64,000 nucleotides of DNA from Ianthella basta (GCA_964019415.1 OZ025870.1:4924415-4988414), one strand, 5' to 3'. Shown: positions 24,975 to 36,780, counted from the first letter of the stretch. Notes: generated from the sequence alone by a model not told the origin. Made by a program: numbers and translations.

Positions 24975-25417
24975 TACATAGCTGCAATTCTAAAGCTGTA
25001 TTTACTAGTCAGGTATGAGCGTCCATCATATAACCAGAGTGCACATAGTGCACATACCCCATACAGGAGTGGACAGTGCATTACTGTGAAGCAGACTGTG
25101 AAAGCTTCGTGTAATTGCTGAGTCGTAGCTAACATTGGGGCTGGGTGGTGATGGTGGTGGTAGCTATGTGGGACGAGGTAATTTATGTGTAGATTCTCAC
25201 ATGTCCACATGCACAGATGTGTGTGTAGTGAGAACAATCTGTAATGTGCTTGACAGAGCAATGTGTCATAAACAGACACATAATTATGAGACACAACTAT
25301 CCAATGAGCAAGGGCTCACATCCCATGCATCAGTTCAGAACTGGTCACAAATACACATGCACATGCCATTTCCCCCAAATTCCCAATAATATTCCTCCCC
25401 CCCCAGACACACATTGG

Positions 25418-25606
<189 letters not shown>

Positions 25607-25655
25607 AGTGACGATAGTATGATACAAATTAGAGAAAGAAAGTATTCTACCTCAC

Positions 25656-25715
25656 CTGTTACATCGATTCTAACGTCAAACTCGCCGGGAATGTCTTTTC
25701 AGGTCAGTGAGCCAT
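25656..25715 (-). pseudogene. ACSBG-like first exon, broken copy
   Basis: Same exon as 3360-3420 but one T shorter (60 nt), and the fourth codon is TGA instead of TGG. It cannot give the MAHWPEK start. Confidence 0.6.
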
Positions 25716-25805
25716 TTTTAGTTGACTCACGTGACTTCCTGCTTGCTAGATTCAGTCCTAGTACGTATACAGGTTTGTAAGATCATACAGGACAAGGCTC
25801 AAGAG

Positions 25806-26132
25806 ATGGCGCGTGCGCTGTTCTCAGAGATGAATGGTAAAGGCAGCGCTAAGACTCTGAGCGGTGAGCTGTTCCAATGTTTGGTTGACTGTGAGCGCTT
25901 ATTGAAGAAAGCGAATGCCGTGTTGGCGGACCATCTCTATGTGACTAGCACGGAGAAGATACTGCATGAGTTTGCTCGCATTCTGAAAGAGTGCTTTCGG
26001 CTTGGTGAGCAGATCAAGGCCGCGCTGACAGGCGTAGCAGCAGCTAATGTTAACTCCTCGTCAGGTGCAGTAGACGGTGATGAATCAGACGAGGAGATGG
26101 AGACAGATACCACGATCGCGAGGTGCACCTGA
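25806..26132 (+). CDS. CARD-like protein, shortened divergent copy
   Basis: The frame is open from 25722, but the first ATG in it is MARALFSEMNGKGSAKTLSG at 25806. Compared with the family it has in-frame losses (DYECLQKIRRADCDTE reduced to DCERLLKK; SGLPKQKVLG reduced to CFRLG). The acidic tail is kept (GDESDEEMETDTTIARCT). It may be a diverging functional copy or a decaying one. Confidence 0.5.
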   Translation: MARALFSEMNGKGSAKTLSGELFQCLVDCERLLKKANAVLADHLYVTSTEKILHEFARILKECFRLGEQIKAALTGVAAANVNSSSGAVDGDESDEEMETDTTIARCT

Positions 26133-26578
26133 CTTGCAATTGGCTACAGTAAGCAGGTCAGCAGCAGAACAAGAACATTCAAGAATAAACAAATAATTAT
26201 CATTTTACACAATGTCATGACATGTATTCAATTAATTCACTTTCTGCATCCGTAACAGTTTATACATGTCATAATCTCATAATTATTCATTTGTCTGTAA
26301 CTTTATACAATAGATCTAAACGTGCATGAAATACCTATAATCTTTGCTTCAGGCATAATTATGCATTATAGTTGACATGCATCTACCATCAATCACGTTA
26401 TGATGATTATTCATACAGTAATTTGCTTCACTTTGCATGATCATGTGTAATATGATAAGATCACTTTAAGCTAGAGATGGTCTACAGTGATGGCCATAAA
26501 GTTGTGTCATACCCTGCACATGTTGCACATCATGCAAGATCCAAAATTAATACCATTAATTAGTATTGTCTCTTTAGT

Positions 26579-26716
26579 TTACAGTTTGGCGGCTTCCTCG
26601 TACATTGTCTCAATGCACTCTGCATACTTCTGAGAAATGACCTTGCGTTTCATCTTCAGAGTGGGCGTCAGTGTGTTGGTGAAGGGGCTGAGGTCTTCAG
26701 AGAGGATTGCAAATTT
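26579..26716 (-). pseudogene. ACSBG-like C-terminal exon, isolated
   Basis: Full 138-nt exon reading [20 protein letters not shown] to EEAAKL and stop, with the acceptor intact. Unit homology upstream stops at about 27855 and no further ACSBG exon follows, so the gene is truncated. Confidence 0.65.
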
Positions 26717-26990
26717 CTAAGAAAAAGGAAGGGCAGGGAGGGAGTACAGAGTCACTACGTACTATGGCACAACTGTCAAGCTATTGTAAAATATTACAAT
26801 TTGCTATGTTGTGATACACATGTCAAATTGTACATACAGTGCGGGCCATGTCATGTTAATGCAATAGGTTAGGCTCTGGATTGACCATATGGCAAAGAGA
26901 GACATCCAACAAGTACTTGTGATTAGAGTTAGCTCTCCCAGTGAAAGACTTGATTCAATCAAATTCTGTTTCAGAATGTACTCTTATATG

Positions 26991-26991
<1 letters not shown>

Positions 26992-27046
<55 letters not shown>

Positions 27047-27076
27047 GTGTGTGCGTGTGTGTGTGTGTGTGTGTGT
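26992..27076. repeat. (TG)n microsatellite in the ACSBG last intron
   Basis: TG with two TGCG variants, flanked as at 6312. Confidence 0.95.
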
Positions 27077-28295
27077 ATGCATGTATGCTGCATGGATCCT
27101 AGGAATGAATCCAGCTTCCTACTGGCCACTATAATAGTATTCATTGTGCAAGTAACTAAATTCATAGGTAAGCATACATATATTCATTAGCAGTTCAAAG
27201 CACAGGAGCAAAAGAAGCAAAATTAATGCACCATGGGTTATCAGATTAGCATTGAGAAGATACCCTACAAGTTAGCACATAATTAAGAGGGTTGTGGCCA
27301 AATGGTGAAGATGAAGAGGGAACTGTTCTATACTGGACAATTCACCATCCATCTTGTTCCTATCCCAGCATCTCTACATGGATTCGTGCTTATACGTAGG
27401 CTTCCAGCAGGCAAGGTGGTACTTTCTGAGTGATTAATTAAACTTGCCCACACCTTAACAATAAAGAGTGCCCTGCTTAACAATGTCACGAAATCATACT
27501 AAACTTGTTTTGTGTCAGTTCAAACCTCAAAACACGAGGTCTAAAGTGGTCATAATGTGCACAAGCAATTTAACCCATTACATGCAGAATATATAACTTG
27601 TGCACTGCACTGAGTTGTGAAATCAAAATGGCAGCACAGTGAAAGCTAGGGATATTTTTGGCGACACATTTTGTAAACTATCGACCACTTTCATAGCTGA
27701 ATGATGAAGACAAGGAGTGCACTGTAATACCTTGACATCAAGGATTGTTCACAGTCCCTCTTGAGCCTTAATTCTCTGCATACTGCACACAGCTTATGCC
27801 CACCAGCAAGAAAGACGGTGACAAAAGGTATAAGGTTTGTATACTGTAAGGCCTCTTGGATTAAGTGTATTCTTTAGAAGTCATCGCTGACTGAGCTGCG
27901 TATGTCATCTAGAATTTTGTCAAATGTTACACCTTGAGCTAACTTGCCTGCTATTTTACCCTATCTTCTTCACTTAACCTAATGTGGCCTAGCCTGGTTT
28001 CATGTGCATAGTGTGTGTGGCACACTTCTGCTTTCACTGACTGAATGGTGTGATTCACTGTCAGTGTGATTGCAGCTGTGTAGTGGCTGTTAATGTTGGA
28101 GGAGCCCTGGCTTTTGAGCCTTCTCTGCCCTGTCCCCTTTGGGCGGAACAGACCCGATCTATTGCACTGGTAGTAAGAAGTGGTGCACTCATCTGTTGTT
28201 TTGTCACCAATGGCCTTCATGAGCATTACATCATGTTCTGCCTCATCCACTCAGCAAACTCTGTAAGTAAGTCAGTGCAATGTTCGCAATGTGCT

Positions 28296-28703
28296 TTAAT
28301 TATCATGTGCTTTGGTTGTTTCTTCTTTTGCATGCAGGTGCACACTCATGCACCCGAGGACAACACATTTAAGAGTACAGGCAGTGTGTGTACTGTAATC
28401 CTGATTTACGCAGCTGCTATTATGATGTGACAGACCTTCTTCACTTCTGAAATTCTTCAGTTCAGTGTCCATCTTGATGGAGTGTTCCTTAGACAGATGG
28501 CTTCTCAGTTGTTTCACATAGCGGCAAGAAAAGTCGCAATTTTCTTCTTGACATGTCACTCCTCCTTCACTCTCTACTCCATGTTCCTTTTTCTGGTGTC
28601 GAAGAAGACCCCAGCGTGAGGAGAACTGCTTTGAACAGGTGGAGCAGGAATACAGCTGGTCTGCCATACTAGTGCACAGCTTTCCCGCCACATTAGAGGT
28701 CAA
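28296..28703 (-). CDS. C2H2 zinc-finger-like ORF, possibly one exon
   Basis: Reads MADQLYSCSTCSKQFSSRWG then LLRHQKKEH: a classic C-x2-C-x12-H-x4-H finger (starting at residue 17 of the long frame). A second finger follows (VTCQEENCDFSCRYVKQLRS then HLSKEH). A donor-like GAAG|GTCTGT follows FRSEEG near 28440, so the real exon may end there. Fingers this close bind DNA or protein; the target is unknown. Confidence 0.5.
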   Translation of the reverse strand: MTSNVAGKLCTSMADQLYSCSTCSKQFSSRWGLLRHQKKEHGVESEGGVTCQEENCDFSCRYVKQLRSHLSKEHSIKMDTELKNFRSEEGLSHHNSSCVNQDYSTHTACTLKCVVLGCMSVHLHAKEETTKAHDN

Positions 28704-28868
28704 CCTTACAGCTGCTGTTCACGTTCCCTTTCACCTCGATGACTTGCCATTTAATCTTATCCTGTACTGTGCATGTTCTTTGCCTACAGTCACCTTAAAT
28801 TTTATGTGTGAAATATTATATTCATAATCTGTTATGCATATCATTGCTTTGTGTCTATTTTAACAATA

Positions 28869-28905
28869 CTAGAAGAGAAGGGCGCCTTCGGCACCCTCCT
28901 CTGCT
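28869..28905 (-). mobile_element. Helitron-like 3' terminus
   Basis: Read on the minus strand: hairpin GGGTGCC-GAA-GGCGCCC, 7 nt, then CTAG followed by T, the Helitron 3' signature. The hairpin core GCCGAAGGC matches the Helitron at 36978-37530, suggesting the same family. I could not locate the 5' TC end to the right. Confidence 0.5.
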
Positions 28906-29635
28906 CTGGCACCCAATGCAGGTGCTTCCAATGCCAGTGCTTCTGATGCAAAGCACTTCAAAACCTGACTACTGAGTGATAGCTATAGACGCTGCAGTTG
29001 CAGTTAGCTATAGAGCGCATGCAGCTGCCTCCTCGCAACGAATCACCTTCTGCAAGCTCAAGCGTCTTGTATCGCCTTCCAAATTAAACAGAACTGACTC
29101 ATGATGGCCCCTTTTGCGCTGATTCCTGGTTGTCATGAGTTGATTTCTGGTTGGCCCTTTGAGCTGACTCCCCTCAAGCTGGCTCCTGTTATTTCCTTGG
29201 TGCTGAATCCTGTGAGTGAAGGTTGAGTGATGGTCTTGGAGTTCTGACAGTTGTCGTCGGTCCCTAAGAGCTCTCATCATCCCTGAATGTCTTGACTTCT
29301 TGGTTAGTCCGGTGCTGCCCTTAATGTTCGGCATATGCGCACTGCAACTGTTGCAAATTGCATTGTTTGTAGGAAACGTATTACGATGACGTCATGAAAT
29401 TATTGCGCAAGCCTAAAACCCGCATAACCTGTGCCCATCCTTTCGCCATCGAGCCGCTTTCACTCGCGTAAGACGGCGCTTTCCGCTATATAGCTTATGT
29501 CACCCACAGCCTTCTACATTGTGCTAAAACGGCAGCAAAAAAGCCGTCGCACCATCTCCCCAGGAGGAGATTTGTAACAAAGGAATTAGCTGCGAATTCC
29601 GTAATCTACTTCGCTTTCCTCCGTAAAACAATCTT
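28906..29635. other. Repeat-derived sequence, no gene supported
   Basis: Contains degenerate short repeats (GAGCTGACTCCCCTCAAGC, GAACTGACTC, GCTGATTCCTGG) that open a 108-codon minus frame rich in Q, R and S. I take it as interior of the Helitron-like element or of another repeat. Confidence 0.4.
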
Positions 29636-30090
29636 ATCAGACAGCACGGTAGTGCTGTCTATGTAGGGATGGTGGTGGTTGTTTGTATGATGTAATACAA
29701 ACGGAAAGTCGCGCTACTCCTGAACAGTAGTGAGAACCGACACAAGAAACCGCCTACAAGGAAGGGAGGCTGTACAGTATACAGAGGTAACCTTACTTCC
29801 ACGCGCGCGCGCGCCGTTGTGTAGAAAGCGTCGACACCTTTTCCCGTGTTTCGTCTTCTTATCAGACAGCACGGTAGTGCTGTCTATGTAGGGATGGTGG
29901 TGGTTGTTTGTATGCTGTAATACAAACGAAAAGTCGCGCTACTCCTGAACAGAAGTAAGAGCCGGCGAAAGAAACCGTCTATAAAGAAGAGAGGCTGTAC
30001 AGTATTCAGAGCTAACCTTATTTCCAAGCGCAAGCGCGCCGTCGAGTAGAAATCGTCGTCATCAATTTCCGTGTTTCGTCATCTTCTTCT
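29636..30090. repeat. Tandem duplication, period about 225 bp
   Basis: ATCAGACAGCACGGTAGTGC starts at 29636 and again at 29861. The two copies share TGTAGGGATGGTGGTGGTTG and AAGTCGCGCTACTCCTGAAC. CG-rich; function unknown. Confidence 0.8.
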
Positions 30091-32280
30091 TCTTTTTCTT
30101 CTTCTCCGTCAGCTGTAGCTCACGAAGGACAAAGAGTAAGACAACAATTCATTCGCAGTTCTTCTCACCCCCTTCCTGGCTAGTGCCTTTTGTAGGTTAA
30201 GGAATGCTGCGACCTAGTATGGCATATGGCGATTCTCCGGACTAAGGAGCCCATAGATACGGGTCGCCATTTTTCATGACGTAATTGGCAACCGGTTGCA
30301 ACCGCCCTGCATTCATTGTTTCTCCGGCCGCCTAATCCTTTCAGTTGCGTTGCAATCATTTTTAGTTCCACAACGCGGTAAGATGTTCCAGGGTGCATAC
30401 GGTACATGCTTCGACCGCCATTCGCCCGCGTACCATTTCGAAGGTTCTCCGCAGTCGTGCCATTTGGAAGCCATTTTCACTTATTACGCGATTGCTTCCG
30501 GCCACCATTTCCGCGTTCATTTGGCGGTGCAGAGCTAGCTGTCACTTCCGGATTCACTCCGCAAGCATCCTGCATTCAAGGATGTAGGTATAGTGCAGCT
30601 CTTTTGTATGCATAAAGGGGCCACCTGTGGTGTGGGTATATACGTAGTCAGAGTGGCAGGGAAATATGATTGGGATTGTGGGTGTTACTCCATGACCAAG
30701 CCAGTCTTGCCTATCACCACGATTTCCTGAAGCAAGTAATTTTTGGGGGCTACAGCCCCCCAGCTCCCCCCCCCCCCCCCCTGTTCTGCCGTCCTAGCCT
30801 TACCACAGCTAACTCTGCAACATGATAGCCTATCAAAACAGAAGTAATACATCTTGCACTCATGATCACCCACAACAGCTTACCCTAGGTTGCCCACCCA
30901 GCCACATCCCACAATGTGCTACACACCCTAGGCCTGCCATGCATTCAGGGCACATTGATTCCTTTGTTGCCACTGTTGTTTGGAAGTCTTTCAAGTAGAC
31001 CAGCCGTTGCCATCTGAAATTTGCATTCCATAAAAAGTCAAGAAACAAGGGTGTGTAAAAATGTTTCCTCCAAAAACAAGGGCAGATGTAGGGATGGTGC
31101 AGTGTGTCGCTGAAGGGCATGGCAAACCACCTGGCAGAAAAACCGTAGGAACAAGGAGGAGGGCCGGTCCATGCAAAGAGGAGGGCCAGCCTGTCCATGC
31201 AAAACCCAGATCATTAACATTCGCTGACTTTGAATACATTCAGTACACTATCCCTACATCTGGCAACATTTTGCGGTGCTTGCGGTCTTGCTACCATCCT
31301 CTTTTTCTCCACCTGCATATTGTTATGCAATTATGAGTGTGCAATAACAAGCTAAAGGGCTACTACACATGACAAAAATTGTACGTCAATTCCAGCTATG
31401 CATCTCCCCATGTACACATCACCAAGCTGCATGCATACACCCAAGCATGTACATGAATAAAGCGATGATGAGAAAAGGCTGTACAGATATATAGCAATTG
31501 CAGAATCTGGTACACAGTGACACATACATACGTACAAGTGTGTATACTGTAAGACACTTGCTATCTGGATATATGTATTATGAACGTTGAACTTTACAAA
31601 CGTTGGGAGTGAAGTGTACAATGTTTGTGCTGGCCTAGAGCTAAACAGTGTGGGCATGAAAGTGGGTGTGGTGGTTTGCAGACAGCGATGTATAGTGAAC
31701 AGCTATGGTAAGCATTGACACTGCAGTTGATCTTAGTGGTTTGCTGGGTCTCATGGCAGAGCAAGATGACTACATAAGAGACGAATTAATCCAAAGAATA
31801 TGGAGCCTGCAACTGATACTTAATGGAAACACATAAAGAATTGGAAGAGAAGGAGGTCCTAGATTCTGGAGCATAGCAAAGTAGATTGAGTAGCAAGCAA
31901 TTCACAGGGACCACCTGGTGGAAAGAGAAGATAGTGCACAGCAAAGTAGAGAGATGAGCAAATTGTAAGGCTGTACCTGTAGGCGTAAAGGGGAAGCTGA
32001 ATAGTCGGAATGGTTACGCAGTAACTAGCTACTATATGTAGGAGGTGCGGCAAAATGTTGCCAGATGTAGGGATGGTGCACTGAATGTATTCAAAGTCAG
32101 CGAATGTTAATGATCTGGGTTTTGCATGGACAGGCTGGCCCTCCTCTTTGCATGGACCAGCCCTCCTCCTTGTTCCTACGGTTTTTCTGCCAGGTGGTTT
32201 GCCATGCCCTTCAGCGACACACTGCACCATCCCTACATCTGCCCTTGTTTTTGGAGGAAACATTTTACACACCCTTTATT
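30085..32280. repeat. 2.2-kb direct repeat, copy a, with an internal inverted repeat
   Basis: Copy b is 32282-34345. Landmarks in order: TTCTTCTCCGTCAGCTGTAG; an ATTTTC-rich CG-containing part; GATTGGGATTGTGGG; a C-run with CTACAGCCCCC; TTGCCCACCCAGCCACATCC; then inverted arms of about 225 bp (31045-31280 and 32048-32276, ending AAGGGTGTGTAAAA). Short frames across it are shared by both arms and are not convincing genes. Confidence 0.7.
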
Positions 32281-32281
32281 A

Positions 32282-34345
32282 TTATTATTCTTCGTATTCT
32301 TCTCCGTCAGCTGTAACTCACGAACGATAATGAGTAAGGGACTAATTTATCCACAATTCTACAGCGATTTCGACGGGTAAGTGCCTTTTGCAAGTTTGAT
32401 GACTCCGCGAGCAAGTCCACAAATGGAGGTTACTAAACCTCGGCGAGACGTTCCTGGGAGAAAGATGCCATTTTACGTTGACGTAACTACACGTTCGGAC
32501 ACACTTGATCGCCTAATCCTATTTCAGTTGCGATTCAATAGATCCACAACGCGGCAAGATGACTGTTCTAGGGCGCATACAGGAGATGCTTCGACCGACA
32601 TTCGCCCGCGCACAGTTTCGGTGGTTATCCACGGCCGCACCAATTTGGCAGCCATTTTCCCTTACTGCACGGTTGCTTCCGGCCAACATTTCCGCTTTCG
32701 CTTGGCGATGAGAGCTAGCTGTCACTTCTGGTTCCTCTCCACAGTCATCCTGCATTCAATGGTGTAGGTGTGGTGCAGCTATTTTGTGTACATGTAGGGG
32801 CCGTACCTCTAGACCGCCTGTGGTGTGGGTAGATATGTAGCTATAGCCAATATCCATCCAGACAGTGAGTCAGAGTGGCAGCAAAATATGATTGGGATTG
32901 TGGGAGTTACTCTGTGAACAAGCCAGTCTTGCCTACCATCATGACTTCCTGGATAAGTAATTTGGGGGGGGGGGGGCTACAGCCCCCTAGCCCTCTTGTT
33001 CTGCCATCCTAGCCTAGAGCACAGCTAACTCCGCGAAATGATAGGCTAGTCAAACAGAAGTAATACATCTTGCACCAATCCACCACAGACTACTCTAGGT
33101 TGCCCACCCAGCCACATCCCACAATGTGCTACACACCCTGCCATGCATTTGGAGCACATTCCTTTGTTGCCACTGTTGTTTGGAAGCCTTTCGAGTAGAT
33201 CAGCTGTTGCCCATGTGCAATTTGCATTCCATAAAAAGTCGAGAAACAAGGGTGCGTAAAAATGTTTCCTTCAAAAACAAGGGCAGATGTAGGGATGGTG
33301 CAGTGTGTCTCTGAAGGGCATGGCAAACCACCTGCCGGAAAAACCATAGGAACAAGGAGGAGGGCCGGTCCATGCAAAGAGGGGGACCAGCCTGTCCCTG
33401 CAAAACCCATGCAGATCATTAACACTCACTGACTTGAATACATTTGCACCATCCCTACATCTGGCAACATTTTGCTGCGCTTGTGGTCTTGCTACCATCC
33501 CTTAATTCTCCACCTGCATGTTGTTATGCAATTGTGAGTGTGCAATAACAAGCTAAAGGGCTGCTACATGCATGCGATTAAGATTGCATGTCTATTCCAG
33601 CTGTGCATCTTCCCATGTACACATCACCAAGCTGCATGCATACACCCATGTACATGACTAAAGCGCTGATGAGTAACGGCTGTACAGCTATACTGTATAG
33701 CAATTACAGAGTCTGGTACTCCGTGATGCATGCATATGTATGGATGTGTTCTGATATACTGTAAGACACTAGCTACCTGGATATACATGTATGGAGGTTG
33801 AAAAACTTCACAAACATTGGCAGTGAAGTGTGCAATGTTTGTGCTGGCCTAGAGCTACACAGTGTGGGCATGAAAGTGGGTGTGGTGGTTTGCAGGCAGC
33901 GATGTAATGAGCAGCCATGTTAAGTATTGACACTGCATTTGAGCTTAGCACAGCAAAGTAGATTGCGGTTTAATTTGCAGGGATAAACCTTCTAGAAAGG
34001 GAAGATGGAGCACAGCAAAACAGAGAGATAGGTAAATGGTAAGGCTGTACTTGTAGGTGCAAAAGGGAAGCTGAATAGCCGGAATGGTTGTGTAGTAGTA
34101 GGAGGCGCGTCAAAATGTTGCCAGATGTAGGGATGGTGCAAATGTATTCAAGTCAGTGAGTGTTAATGATCTGCATGGGTTTTGCAGGGACAGGCTGGTC
34201 CCCCTCTTTGCATGGACCGGCCCTCCTCCTTGTTCCTATGGTTTTTCCGGCAGGTGGTTTGCCATGCCCTTCAGAGACACACTGCACCATCCCTACATCT
34301 GCCCTTGTTTTTGAAGGAAACATTTTTACGCACCCTTTATAATGG
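32282..34345. repeat. 2.1-kb direct repeat, copy b, with an internal inverted repeat
   Basis: Same landmarks as copy a; inverted arms at 33251-33478 and 34108-34338 with ends AAGGGTGCGTAAAAATG. Arms within a copy share variants (GTGTGTAA in copy a, GTGCGTAA in copy b), suggesting arm-to-arm correction within each copy. Confidence 0.7.
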
Positions 34346-34556
34346 AGCTAGCGTTCTGCGAACAAAACGAACAAAAATGGCGTCCCATAGTAACGTATGG
34401 CGAGTTAGCGCAAAACTTTCATTTCGCAAGCTTTCGCAGGAAAAACCCAGCCGAAGACACCCTCCGGATAGCGCTTCGACATTCGGACCGCGTTTGCTGC
34501 GAACCCTCCGCACGGTTCCCGAGATCAGTGCGGACAAAAAACGGCCTATATAGCTC
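34341..34556. mobile_element. Short MITE-like element, TTATAATGGAGCTA ends
   Basis: Left TTATAATGGAGCTAG and right CTATATAGCTCCATTATAA are inverted repeats. The interior is CG-rich (GCTTCGACATTCGGACCGCG). Part of the interior recurs at 34793-34846. Flanks could include a TTATAA-type target, but I cannot fix the boundary. Confidence 0.5.
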
Positions 34557-34990
34557 CATTATAATAAGATTCATTGCATTATAATGATATTCATAGGCAG
34601 TGGTGTTCCTGTCTCTAGTCGCGCGCGTTTCGTGCCGCCTTAGCACATTCCCATTCCAAACTTAAAGTTCCAAATCATGTGATGGAATACCCGTGGATGC
34701 CGGTCGATCAGCTAGTCGATCAGCTGTCCACTTGTAGTGTCAGCTGGTAGTGACGTCATGTTCACGGACTGACTACTGGCTATATTATATATAGCGCTTC
34801 GACATTCGGACCGCGTTTGCTGCGAACCCTCCGCACGGTTCCCGAGTTTATAATAAGATCATTGCATTATAATGATATTCATAGGCGGTGATGTCCTGTC
34901 TCTATTCTAGTCGCGCGCGTTTCGTGTCACGTACAACAGCAGCTACTGCGATCAGCTAGTCGATCAGCTGGTAGTGACGTCAGAAGCATG

Positions 34991-35654
34991 CATCCTACAT
35001 CGCTCTGCACTTGTAGTCGGCCGCACTCTTGGATTTTGTCGCACTGCACCGGTGTTGCCTTCCATGCGCAGAGTTGTTACGTACGTTGCTACTAAGCCAA
35101 GGGGTAAGCTTATAATATGCACTTGTAGTGCCAGCTGGTAGTGACGTCATGTTCACGGACTGACTGACTACCCGTGGATGCCGGTCGATCAGCTAGTCGA
35201 TCAGCTGGTAGTGATGTCATGCACGGACTGAATACTGGCTATATTCGATCAGCTAGTCGATCAGCTGGTAGTGATGTCATGCACGGACTGAACACTCAGT
35301 CTGGCTATATTCGATCAGCTAGTCGATTAGCTGGTAGTGATGTCATGCACGGACTGAACACTCAGTCTGGCTAAATTCGATATCAGCTAGTCGATTAGCT
35401 GGTAGTGATGTCATGGACGGATGCATGACGTCACTACCAGCTGATCGACTAGCTGATCGACCGGCATCCACGGGTAGTCAGTCAGTCCGTGAACATGACG
35501 TCACTACCAGCTGGCACTACAAGTGCATATTATAAGCTTACCCCTTGGCTTAGTAGCAACGTACGTAACAACTCTGCGCATGGAAGGCAACACCGGTGCA
35601 GTGCGACAAAATCCAAGAGTGCGGCCGACTACAAGTGCAGAGCGATGTAGGATG
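34991..35654. repeat. Large palindrome with 233-bp arms duplicating a CARD gene start
   Basis: Arms 34991-35223 and 35422-35654 are near-exact inverted copies around a 198-bp spacer. The right arm contains the TATAAGC promoter and the first about 24 codons of the CARD-like gene at 35580; the left arm contains the same piece on the minus strand. Confidence 0.85.
35174..35414 (+). repeat. About 66-bp tandem array (CGATCAGCTAGTCGATCAGC)
   Basis: Units contain CGATCAGCTAGTCGATCAGC, TGGTAGTGATGTCATGCACG and ACTGAACACTCAGTCTGGC. The last three carry CGATTAGC or ATATCAG variants. Each unit has its own small palindrome. The array fills the spacer of the large palindrome. Confidence 0.8.
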
Positions 35655-36101
35655 TCGCCAGACATCGCTCAGAAGACAGTGCGTGCGCTGTTCTCAGAGA
35701 TCGAATGTAACGGGAGCGCTAAGATTCAGAGCGGTAAGCTGTTCCAGTGTTTGGTGATCGACTATGAGCACTTACAGAAGATCCGAAGAGCTGAGTGCAA
35801 CACAGAAGCGAATGCCGTGTTGGCGGAACATCTCTATGAGACTAGCACGGAGAAGACACTGCAGGAGTTTGCTCGCATTCTGAAAGAGAGCGGCCTGCCG
35901 AAGCAGAAGGTTCTTGGTGAGCAGATGGAGGCCGTGCTGACACGTACAACAGCAGATACTGCTAACTCTACATCTTCTGAGGCAGTTTCGACTGATTCTC
36001 GAGACGAGCCTCCTCAAGCGACCAACCCATCGCGTACATCTTCATCAGTAGAATATGAATCGGACGAGGATATGGAGACGGACACCGGCCTCGAGGCGTG
36101 A
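35580..36101 (+). CDS. CARD-like protein (173 aa), intact
   Basis: ATG at 35580 (MEGNTGAVRQNPRVRPTTSA) matches the family start; an open frame continues upstream without ATG. Domain as in 17385, with substitutions (AKIQSGKLFQ, YEHLQK). The linker is longer (SSEAVSTDSRDEPPQATNPS) and the tail is YESDEDMETDTGLEA. AATAAA occurs about 20 bp past the stop (GAGCAATAAACC). The promoter lies inside the large palindrome. Confidence 0.7.
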   Translation: MEGNTGAVRQNPRVRPTTSAERCRMSPDIAQKTVRALFSEIECNGSAKIQSGKLFQCLVIDYEHLQKIRRAECNTEANAVLAEHLYETSTEKTLQEFARILKESGLPKQKVLGEQMEAVLTRTTADTANSTSSEAVSTDSRDEPPQATNPSRTSSSVEYESDEDMETDTGLEA

Positions 36102-36260
36102 CTTGGCTGTAAGCAGATGAGCAATAAACCATAACATTTATAAAAGTGATAATCATTCAATTTTCTGCATGCATGTAATTTTACACAGTTTGTACTTGTC
36201 ACATACTATAATTATAATGAAATACATGCACCTTATGATACACATTATATTCAACCAGCT

Positions 36261-36317
36261 AAATTACTGATTATCATGATGTTGTATTAAATACAACATC
36301 ATGATAATCAGTAATTT
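36261..36317. repeat. Perfect 27-bp inverted repeat with 3-nt spacer
   Basis: AAATTACTGATTATCATGAT... inverts around TAA. It lies 160 bp past the CARD stop. A one-mismatch copy is at 60846-60902. Other units have only one arm (near 4215). Could form a long hairpin in RNA. Confidence 0.8.
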
Positions 36318-36780
36318 TGCTGTTACATGTATTTCATGCATAATCATGAGTAACTACATTATGATCAATAATCATAAAGTTATAGATGGTCTAAAGTGAT
36401 GGTTGTAAAGTGGTCATATCTTGCACATCAATTATGATGCACAAAACTATACAACCGCCTGCAGCCTTCTTTCGTTTCACTGGGCACCAATTGCAACCGT
36501 ATGCTTGAAGTATGTGAACAAAATGACCGGTCTCCAGGAATGCTTTATATATCGTGTAATTGACCATTCCTGCCATTATTCCTGCATCCATTTTCATATG
36601 CTGATGTCATCAGACAGACAGACAGATTGAAGGTGGAGCAATAACTACATTCATTGTATTCATTGCATGGACAGTAAGTATATTCATTGGTAATAGTTTG
36701 GTCACTGAATATGTATGTGCACTGTCCCCACAAGTATAGCAGGTCACACAGTCACTGGCTTTGATGGTAGGATAGTTTTA
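36318..36780. other. 3' flank of CARD unit, shared with 60905-61370; no gene seen
   Basis: Closely repeated at 60905-61370 and partly at 53430-53690 (TTTCGTTTCACTGG, GGTCTCCAGGAAT, repeated CAGACAGA). Non-coding. Confidence 0.55.

Noticed and set aside
30180-30615. Overlapping 60-80-codon frames
   Set aside because: Several frames open on both strands in a CG-rich repeat, not conserved as protein between the two 2.1-kb copies.
35174-35414. Regular repeats suggesting a CRISPR array
   Set aside because: Eukaryotic context, head-to-tail units without unique spacers, no cas genes.
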